Assembly (NCBI GenBank): GCA_033064195.1
Contig: JARBJD010000036.1
Coordinates: forward strand, 186,001 to 250,000
Direction: 5' to 3'
Length of the DNA stretch: 64,000 nucleotides
Source of the DNA: Blattamonas nauphoetae
Taxonomy: Eukaryota; Preaxostyla; Oxymonadida
Shown: piece after piece, positions 10,378 to 19,251 of the stretch
Numbering within the stretch: position 1 is the stretch's first letter
Layout of the letters: each line of letters starts with the position of its first letter
The notes under the pieces: generated by a model
Told to the model about the DNA's origin: nothing
The model's input: the letters and a program-made list of their open reading frames with translations, nothing else
The model's database searches: none
Translations under genes and position numbers: made by a program

Positions 10378-12424
10378 ATGATTCCTCCGGACGATTCGAG
10401 GTCTTCTATCGAGCCGAAGGAACAGATGGATCAGGATGGGGATACAAATCATCAATCATCCATTCAGCAGCCAGTCGATTCTCCACAACCTTCACCGACG
10501 TCTCCACTCGTGACATCCGCATCTCCACATCCAACCCCCGCTGCGCCAAGTTTATTTTCTATTTTTTTTCATTTAGTCGTAGCATCATCTGCCGTTATTC
10601 CTGCAACAAGACCACCAGCCGCTGTGGTGGTCGATACCATCAAGCTCCCGTCGCTGTCAGCATATGCACTGGACTTCATTCTACGCTTTTGTTCCTTTGT
10701 TAAAATCCAAAAACGACTCCCAGAACTCTCTGAAGTCAACTTTGAAATTACTCGGTCGCTCGAGATCCTCCAGGTCTTTACTCCTTGTTTTTTTACAAAT
10801 TCAGGCTGCTAACTATCTTCAAATTCATCATGTTTTTCAATTTCTGATGACGCTCGTCTCTTTGAACCTTCCAAGTATCTCGAAGATTTTTGAATTATCA
10901 ATTTCATCTTAACAACTTTCACTCTCAGCGAAACACGAACTTGAAACACTTCCTTCACACATTGTGGATGGACTTCTGCTAATGGCGCCACTTGGAGCAC
11001 TGTACACATCTGATATGATGTCGGAGGACCGATGGAGGTGGATTTGTTGTCATCGTTGGCCAATCTTCCGAGAAGGAGAAGACGGGAGCCCTCCACGATC
11101 GAATCCGTTGGGATCGTGGAGGGATACCTTCTGTGTGAAGTATGTGGAGGATTTCGTGGAAAAAGGACATCTCACTTCCTCACACGGATTCCTCAGCCAT
11201 CTGAAGCGTATCGTCTTTTCTTTCTCACTTTTCTGCTTCTAGGAAGTGTTACCCTGGCATCACCGCATCTCAGATTTTTTACAATCAGAAACCACACCCA
11301 ATTCGGACCACTCTTTGTCAAACTTTTTCTTCGAACATCCCATCCACGTCTCTTCTCCTTGGATTTGTCACGGGTATTCTTCATCTTTCTCATTCAATTT
11401 TTCAAGCTCTCAATCCACTCTCCAGATTTACATGAGATAGTTCCACTTCTTGTGAGGCAACCCTCTCTCATCCAGTATCGTTTTTCTTCCAACGTTTCTA
11501 CAAACCTTTATTCTCCCTAGACTCAATCTCTCCAACAATCGAATCATAGCAGACGGTGTCGCTCCGCTCGCTGCCTTCATCAGAGAAACTGACTCCCTCC
11601 AGTGGCTCCTCCTCGACCACAACGAGCTCGGTCCAGACGGTGCAACTATGATAGCCTCATCTTTACAAGCAAACACCTCAATAACCAAACTTTCCATTGA
11701 ATATAACCAGATTGGCACATCAGGTGCGATCGCGATCGCGGACGTTCTCCAAACAAACACTACGCTTGTCATTCTGGATCTCTCAAACAATCAAATCGAA
11801 GACGAGGGAATTGTGGCCATTGGGAGAGCTTTGGCTTGTGAAAATGGGCATGGAAACCTCCTCACTCATCTGAGTCTGTATGATAACACAATCTCGTCAG
11901 TTGGTGTTGACGCTTTCCTCAATCTCATCGAAACCAATCACACCCTCCTCAACGTCAGCCTCGGCTACTCCTCAACCACAGATGCCCAGCGCGCAAGGCT
12001 GAAGACAATCCTCGCCCGAAACAACGCAGCTGAGAAGGAAGCAAACGACAGATACGCCCAAAATCAAGATCAAGATGCCCCCACAGCTGATGAATACGCG
12101 GAAAGAAGACAACACGAGCGAAACATGCTCTATGGAGCCGACACAGGAGAGTCAGACTCCTGGTGTATAATTGATGAGCATTGGCTCACAAAGTGGAGAC
12201 ACTTCGTCCACCCGGGATCCACCACCCCTCCACCTGGACCCATCACCAACCACAGGCTCGTCAACCCTGTCACAAATGACCCGTACCCAGGAATGGTTGA
12301 CCTGTATGACTACCGCGGAGTCTCGCCTCTGGTCTGGAGGATGTTCGCCGAGATCTACGGAGGAGGTCCGGAGATCCCCAGACCAACACTTAATCTGTAC
12401 TCGAAGGGAACACCAGCATCTTAA
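10378..12424 (+). CDS. SKP1/POZ-like, F-box-like, LRR and DUSP multidomain protein
   Basis: Seven exons (10378-10549, 10577-10773, 10805-10874, 10929-11207, 11243-11373, 11407-11474, 11521-12424) with introns of 27, 31, 54, 35, 33 and 46 nt give 606 residues. After a disordered leader, about residues 70-145 read like the second half of SKP1 ([18 protein letters not shown] ... [19 protein letters not shown], compare SKP1 AANYLDIKGLLD). Next comes an F-box-like stretch ([13 protein letters not shown] ... [11 protein letters not shown] ... SWRDTF). At least six RI-type leucine-rich repeats follow ([24 protein letters not shown]). The last 90 residues are a DUSP domain ([12 protein letters not shown] ... 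PGPITNH ... [15 protein letters not shown]), otherwise typical of ubiquitin-specific proteases. No protease domain is present. A ubiquitin-ligase adaptor role is inferred. Confidence 0.75.
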
Positions 12425-12584
12425 AATCTCACTACACCACAGACTTGATTTTTACTTTATTCAGAATACGGAGAAACTCATCGTTTTTAAATCAGTTTGA
12501 AGGAGGTGTTATGAGTCCAATATCATCTGAATGCACAACATAACATCGTGCTTAACTTTGATACATCGATCGATCCATGGATTC

Positions 12585-14724
12585 ATGAGCAATCTGAAGC
12601 GGTCGCCTTTGGCGCTATTGACACCTGCAACAAGTGCCCACTATGCAATCCAATTCGATACTCGATTTAGTCACACCGATTTTATCCAGACAAAGGAAGA
12701 ACTTCGTTCTCTAAATGAAGAACTCAGACTGAAGGACAAACAACTCCTTGCTGAGATGCAGAAGAGTTCAAAATTATCACAACAAGTTTTGGAATATGTT
12801 TGCTCAATCTTGTTTCTCATCAAATGAAACCTAGAAAATGGCTGCCAGTTCATTTGAGAAACAGATTGCCGATGTAGTCGGTTCAGGGAATGTTGTTGTA
12901 CCAAAAAGCACAATGGAACAATTTGACACGAAACTTGTATTTCATATTTCAAACATATATACATTTTAGGAAGGACTTCTTGATGAACTGACAACTTTCA
13001 AAGATCGATACAATGAACAATGCCAACAAAACCTTGATATCAGAAATGTCTTCATTTATTTATAACTCTCCATGCATTTTGTAGGCATTAACTCTCTGTG
13101 AGAATGAAATGAACGAACAAAGACTACAAGTGACACAACTAACATCAAGCTTAGCACAGAAAGAGGAGAAACTGAGACAGCTTTCAAAAGAAAATGAAAT
13201 CATACCACAACTACAAACTCAAATATCTAATTTAAACAAGGATCTTCTCCTAGAGAAGGAAAAAAATGAACAAATCGATCAGAATGTGAGAACAAATGAG
13301 ATCATCATGAAACTTCAGAAAGAGAATGACATACTCAAGAAAAGATCAAGAACAGTTGAACTTCTCGAGGAACGAGTGAATCTGTTGGAGGAAACGAAGA
13401 ACGAACGCAACGAGAGACTATCTGAACTTGAAACCATCGCTGCAGACAAAAACAAACTATCCAAGCAGCTCAGTGAATGGAGTGTGGTGCAGACAGCATG
13501 CCAATGCACATATCCGGCAGATGTTGTTCGATCTTTCGAAACTCTCCAGCGAGAGAAGATTATCCTCCAAAAGCAGGCAGATTCATTCCAACAGCAACTG
13601 ATGGATGCTGAACGTAACGTCGTTGTTCTTACATCGAAGGTTTTGTGCCTTTTGTCACATTTTCCAGGAAAGAGAAAGCAGCATCCGAACTGACACGAGT
13701 GAGAGGGCATTGGCCGCCCTTCGGAAGGAAATGATTGACAAAGAAGTGGCCCTGCGAATTGCGCATCGCACGCAGCAAATATATCGAGACATTCTTGTGT
13801 GCTCTTTTCATATTCATCCACTCAGGATGCATCGAACTCCATCACACCTGCAACTTCTGTTCAAACTGCCTTCACTCGGATGAACGAGCTGGAGGCAGAA
13901 TTGCGACGGACGACCGATTCTTTGAACGCCGCCCTCGCCGAGAAAGACCGATTGGTTTCATTTCTTCATCCTCATCCCCACCCAGATCACCCATCTCCAG
14001 AGTGAGAGGCACACCATGGATCAGAAGGAGCAGGATCTCAAATTGCAGCTGGAGCAGGCACAGTCGGCGAAAGAGAATGATTCTCGCAGTTCGAAAGTCC
14101 TCCACATGATCCTGAACCCGCAGGAGAAGACAAAAGACATCAAACATGCTCAAGAGATCGTTTGCTCCGTTCCTTCTTATTCTGTCAGGCGCAACTCCAA
14201 TCTGAACTTGACGCAGCACGTGCTCAGATCACTGCTCTTCTGAACGAGAAGGGGCTTGACCAGACCACCCTTGCCCGCCTTGTCTCCAACCCAGCATCGG
14301 AAACACACGAAGTCGAGACGCTCAAGCGGACCAACTCCGAGCTGCAGACGCAGATCCAACGGCTGAAGTCTGCGTACGCTGCGAAGACGCGAGAGTTTAT
14401 GGACGCGTGCCGTGAGCTCGTCGGGTACAATTTGGAGATGATCGGAGAGGGCGAGTTTCGGGTCAGTTCCGTGTACGCTGAGGTGTGGTCTTCTTCTTCT
14501 TCTCATTCTGCCAGACGAGCGAGGACTACCTTCTCTTCTCTCGCTCTGTCGACGGACTCCATCTGCTCAACACACCGTTTGCAGAAACCCTCCGCGACCA
14601 GATCGAAGCGTACCTCGAAAAGTGCAACTCCATCCCGGCGTTTCTGTCGGATCTGACTCTCCACTCTTTCGGGAATCAGACGTACATTCCGCCGTCGACG
14701 ATGCAGTTCTCCGCATTCGCGTGA
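12585..14724 (+). CDS. MAD1: Spindle assembly checkpoint protein MAD1
   Basis: Nine exons (12585-12797, 12835-12936, 12970-13047, 13085-13639, 13668-13796, 13826-13954, 14001-14159, 14189-14482, 14515-14724) give 622 residues; the eight introns are 28-46 nt and all phase 0. The body is continuous coiled coil. Residues about 434-442 read KVLHMILNP, matching the MAD2-interaction motif of animal MAD1 (KVLHMSLNP). An RLK motif at about 513-515 (QRLKSAYAAKTREF) matches the BUB1-binding site. The C-terminal RWD-like domain is conserved (LVGYNLEM ... FRVSSVYAE ... CNSIPAFLSDLTLHSFGNQT). MAD1 anchors MAD2 at unattached kinetochores and nuclear pores. An in-frame ATG at 12531 is an alternative start. 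Confidence 0.92.
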
Positions 14725-15013
14725 GTGAATCTTATCGAAGAGAGAAGATGGCAGTGATTGAAATGAACACCTTTCAATGACTGTCAGAGTTTTTGTCTGA
14801 GGAGAAGAGTCCTTTTGGAACTTGGGAAGGAGAATAGAATCTATCACTGTCCGCCAGTGCCATCTCAAACGAAATATGTCTCTTTGTTGCGATATCGCCA
14901 ATTATGCTGTCTGACATACAATAAATGAAACAAAAAAGTTTGTGAGATGATGTACTGTGGAAAAGAAGATCGCGGTGTTTCAGAGAAAGACGCAATTCAT
15001 GTGAAATGAAGAA

Positions 15014-15587
15014 TCAATCGTCTGATGACCGTTTTCGTGTCTTTTTAGCTGTAGAATCTGTAGTCTTCGCTTTGCTTGAACTTTCTGGTCGATATTGAGA
15101 TTTTGAGGTTTTGGCTCGGTTTGCCTTCTGAAGACGTTCCACTTCTTTTTTCAATTCTTTTGTTTCAAGAGTACGAAGGGTAAGCTGGAAAATGCGGTAA
15201 GAGCAAAAGTAAAATACCATTTCAGTTGCGATTTCCAACTTAAGTTCAAGATATGCATTTTCATCGATGAGTTGATTCACTTTTTCTTCCAGTTTCGATT
15301 GGTCTGCCTTTGACGCTTCATCTATAACATTTAAGGGAGAAAAAATGATAAGCACAGAATGGATAAACGCAAATAGTTGCATAAAGGCAATATGTATCAT
15401 ATTAAGTTGAGTAATTTGGTGACATGTTCAAACCTTCTTTCCATTTCCCTTTGCGGCAATAGTACTTTTTTCCGGACAAATTGAGTATTGCAGGTTTGTT
15501 AACATCAATTGAGCGAGTATTCTGTGGAACAGACATCCTCAGTATTTGAATTAAGTCGATCCAACCGGAATTAAAAATGCTCTCCAT
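15014..15587 (-). CDS. CBY1: Chibby-family basal-body protein (probable)
   Basis: Three exons (15434-15587, 15218-15321, 15014-15184), introns 112 and 33 nt, give 142 residues, close to the 126 of animal Chibby. The core reads ILNLSGKKYYCRKGKWKE followed by a heptad coiled coil (KLEEKVNQLIDENAYLELKLEIATEM), matching the Chibby layout MNLAGQSLKFENGQW then QLEEENNLLRLKVDILLDML. A lysine/serine-rich tail follows. Chibby sits at the distal centriole/transition zone and helps basal-body docking. Its neighbour on the same strand is ARL13B, another ciliary gene, which supports the call. The identification rests on a short pattern, so an unrelated small coiled-coil protein remains possible. Confidence 0.6.
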
Positions 15588-15873
15588 CAAAAATGTCAGT
15601 CTCGCATACGTTCTAGTTAGCTCTTCAACTTAGATGAAAATCATATTTCTGGGTGATATGCAATGAATTAGAATCTAAAAACCTCAGAATGCCGGGGAAA
15701 AGGAGTTGCAAGTATGTTGGGAAATTGAATGAAGAAAACTGGATAGTGAAGAAAAATTGAAGTTAATTCATGAGTTGGCTGAATCATGACTGTTGCGTGC
15801 TTAAAGGACACACTCCTTTCCCTGTGACTATGAGAGGCAAGTTGAGAAAATGTAGTCGGAGTGAAGGGATGGC

Positions 15874-17537
15874 TCAGCCCGTGTTGTACGACACGTCAAA
15901 TTGGGTGGGACGAGACAGATGGGCTTGTGTTTGGAGGAGATCGGTGGCCGGGTAGAACGTGTCATTGGGGTGGACGATGCCCACTTGCGTCTCGCCAAGC
16001 GACATGCTTCGGTTGAAGTTGAAGGCGATGTTGGTCGAGTGGACGCTGGGTGCTGGCGGAGTGAGAGGGAGCAGCGGTGGGGTTGTGAGATCTTGATGAG
16101 AACTGGCAAACACAGTCGGTCGAAACGACGTCGAGTCAACCGAAGGGGAGTCAAAGGGAGCAGGCTGGTCGTGCGGTGTCATCGACTCGTACGCAGGGAT
16201 CATTCCAAACGAGACGGTGGTGTTTGGGACGCGAGGGGTTTCGCTCAGCAATGTTGGATCAGCCTGATTCTGGAGATCATCAAGGACAATGGCTGGCTGA
16301 TCAGAAACCACCTGTGTTGGACTCGGAAGAGCGGAGAGAGAAGGAGTGGGGAGAGAGGCCAGTTGGATATGTTGCTGGTCGTCGGTGTCTGACGGATGGA
16401 CCTGCATCGTGTTTGAGAACCGGCGGCGGAGAGGAGGAGGGCCTGGAGAAGGAGATGGCCGTGGGGTGACGGCTTGAGGTGTGGGAACAACGGAGTGTTG
16501 TTCTTCGAGAGCGATTCCTGGATTCTGTGGTGGGTCGGTCTCTTCGACAGGCGGCTGTTGAATGTGGGCCATCTCCTCGGCCCTCAATCTCTCCTCTTTC
16601 ATTCTTCTCACTCGCTCCATCCTTTCCTTCTTCCTCATGTCATCCTCTTCCTGTTGAAGCTTGTGTTCCGTCTCGATTCGTTCACTAAGCTCCTTCCATT
16701 GAGACTCGATTTGTCTGACAAGCCAGATTGCTCCTTCCTTGATTCGAGAATCAGGTTTTGCCATAACAGTGTTATCGATTTCATAAATGTGTTGTTGCTC
16801 TGCCTCTGACGTTGTTGCTGGCCCATTATTTTGCTCAGGAGGAGGATATACGACGTGCGGTGATGGAGACACAGTTGTAGAAGGTGTCTGTAAGGTTAGT
16901 TGACGGATTCCACTGGCGATTGTGCTGATAAAGTTAATGTTTGAGCGGCAGTGTTTTGAGGAAGAGTCTATCCCAAGCAAGCCTTTCAATTCAGTTGTGG
17001 CAGTTGGACCGCACCTATCACGCTTATTGCTGCAACTAAAAGACTGACGAAATGATTAGACCAAACACTAAAATGGGTTTTCCATTTATGTATGGATGAT
17101 GAATGAGATCTTGGAAGAGAGAAGCGTTCTCTTCGAAGAGTGTTTTATTTGATGAATCAACAACAAAAATGATTCCAGAAACCTTAAGGATGGAATTAAA
17201 TGACGACATAGGATGAAAAAATACGTCAGCATAATATCTATTCCAACTACGCTTGAAGCTAGGATCTCCAGATAGATCAAAGAACGTTGCTGTTGTATTT
17301 GAGAGTTCAATCGTCTTCTTTTCAAAGCCTGTTGTTGGCTCTGGAGGGGAGAAATCTAAAAGATCAATTATAATAATGTATATTGCATAAATAGAGAGAA
17401 ATGCGGAGACGACCGTTTGACAATGTTCCAAGAATCGATGTCTTTCCAGACTCTCTCAATCCAAGGAGAGCAATGTTGCATTCGATATGATTTTGAAAGC
17501 GGCAGAATTCAACCAAGTTCTTGATCAAATGAAACAT
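15874..17537 (-). CDS. ARL13B: ARL13B-like ciliary GTPase
   Basis: Exons 17414-17537, 17225-17355, 17062-17182 and 15874 to about 17029 encode roughly 510 residues. G1 is GLRESGKTS, the switch has TTGFEKK, G3 is DLSGDPSFKRSW (the glutamine of classic ARFs is absent, as in ARL13B), and WNRYYADVSGIIFVVDSS plus GKPILVF strongly match ARL13B. G4 (NKRD) opens the last exon. Next come a KEGAIWLV helix, a charged coiled coil (MERVRRMKEERLRAEE) and a long proline/serine-rich tail, the ARL13B plan. The protein activates ARL3 in the ciliary membrane. No N-terminal palmitoylation cysteines are obvious. The splice junction just before NKRD is one base out of frame with standard sites (see findings). Confidence 0.85.
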
Positions 17538-17575
17538 TTTAAAAAAATGAAGGGTGAGTCTTCATCACTAATCTC
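17538..17575. promoter_or_regulatory. Divergent promoter, 38 bp
   Basis: Start codons of ARL13B (minus) and PUS3 (plus) are 38 bp apart, the tightest divergent pair in the window. The ARL13B side is A/T-rich; nothing else is recognisable. Confidence 0.45.
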
Positions 17576-19146
17576 ATGTTTGACAGCCTCTTGAAGAGGT
17601 TAAACCCAGAAAAAGTAACCCATCTGTGCTCTGATCTCCTTCTTCGTTTTTCTGAACAGTTTGGATCCGAAGAGACAGAACGATTTCTGACTTCACATAA
17701 TATCACCATTCTCAAACAAACTGAATCATCTCCCGCAATAGCTCAGTCAACTCACCAAGGCCAATGTCTTCCTCCGGAAAATATCACCAAATCATCCACA
17801 CATCCACCTTTCTTTGACAAACCAATAAAACGCGAAAATCCGACACCATCGATCGCACCTCCTATTGCTCCACAACATGCACTTTCATCTGATGGGAAAA
17901 AGAAGAAAAAACCTGACTTGAATGTATTAACATGCCCCCGACGTCATATTGCCATCCAACTCTACTTCGATGGACTTCCCTACTTTGGATTTGCATATCA
18001 GAACGAAACAACGTCCACTGTCGAGAAAACTCTCTTTGATGGTTTGATTCGATCACGTCTCATTCACTCACGAGAGACATGCAACCTCACGCGATGTGGC
18101 CGAACTGACAAGGGTGTCCATGGTTTTTCGCAAGTCATATCAGTTTGGGTCCGTTCTGTCCTTCCATTGGGATCACCTGGCGTCTATCCCCCGATGAGCG
18201 AGGAGACATCCACACAAAGCTCTGAACAGATATCTCGTGACATTGACCCTGTGCCTTTCAGTCATTCAGATGTGGAGGCTTCTGATGAGCTCCCATATTT
18301 GAACATTCTGAATGGAGTCCTTCCACCGTCTGTGCGAGCCTATGCCTTCGTTGATGTTGACCCCGTCTTCAACTCGAGGTTTCATTGCAAAACACGATCC
18401 TACCGATATTTCTTTCCCAAAGGCACGCTTGATCTCTCTCTTATGAATGAAGCAGCCAAGTTGTTGGAAGGAGAACATGATTTCAAACGCTTCTGGTCTT
18501 CTTTTCCATTTTTTCTCATTTTTTCATTTCTAGTAAACAAGACAAAGGAAAAACAAATCAAAATACGGTTAGGATTGTATATTCAGCTTCGGTACTCCCA
18601 GTTTCAAGTGAATACATCGAAAGCCACTCATCTCCCCTTCTCTCACTCTTCAACATGTGCAACCTTCAAATCACTGCAAATGGGTTTCTCTTTCATCAAA
18701 TTCGGTGCATTATGAGTGTTCTTTTCCGTGTTGGTCTGAAAATCCATCCGCCAAGTATTGTACTCGGATTATTCGGATATTTGGAAAACACACTCCCAGC
18801 TCCCTCGTCACCTTCTGAACAATCACATCCACCCAGTCATTTCGCAGAGTATGAGCTGGCTGACGATTCGGGTCTCGTTTTGTGGGATGCAAAGATGGTT
18901 GGAGCAACATTCCTCCCCTCGTTCGATGCGATCCAAAAATCCATCAAAGAATTGGCAGTAGAAATCTCCACATTGGAGACCAGACTTGCTATCAAACGTG
19001 CCTACATGTCGACTCTATGGGATATGGAATGCAGGAAGTGGAATGGACAAAATCGGGCAGTGATGAAGTTCAATCTCCAGGAAGGAGCCCAGCTGCCACT
19101 CATTATCAACCCAAATCACCGACGCCCAATCCGTTTGGAGGATTGA
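17576..19146 (+). CDS. PUS3: tRNA pseudouridine(38/39) synthase, PUS3/DEG1 family
   Basis: Two exons (17576-18495, 18534-19146) with a 38-nt intron give 510 residues. A disordered N-terminal 115 residues precede the TruA-type catalytic domain: RRHIAIQLYFDGLPYFGFAYQ, then RCGRTDKGVHGFSQV with the catalytic aspartate at about residue 178. SRFHCKTRSYRYFFPKG and HDFKRFCKQDKG (rebuilt across the intron) are the PUS3-type motifs, and FLFHQIRCIMSVLFRVG is the RNA-binding helix of the family. The enzyme isomerises U38/U39 in tRNA anticodon arms. The order EHDFKRFCK, with a cysteine after the motif, favours PUS3 over PUS1. It is divergent from ARL13B. Confidence 0.92.
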
Positions 19147-19251
19147 TGCTCCCGTTTCAATATTGTGACTTGGTCATGTTTGTTTCAGACAATAAGAACG
19201 AAAACTGTATGTGATGATAATCGAAAACAACTGAAACATGAATAAGACAAA

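Noticed and set aside
18496-18715. Unspliced 379-codon reading of the PUS3 gene
   Set aside because: Reading through the 38-nt intron destroys the conserved HDFKRFCKQD and C-terminal motifs that splicing restores.
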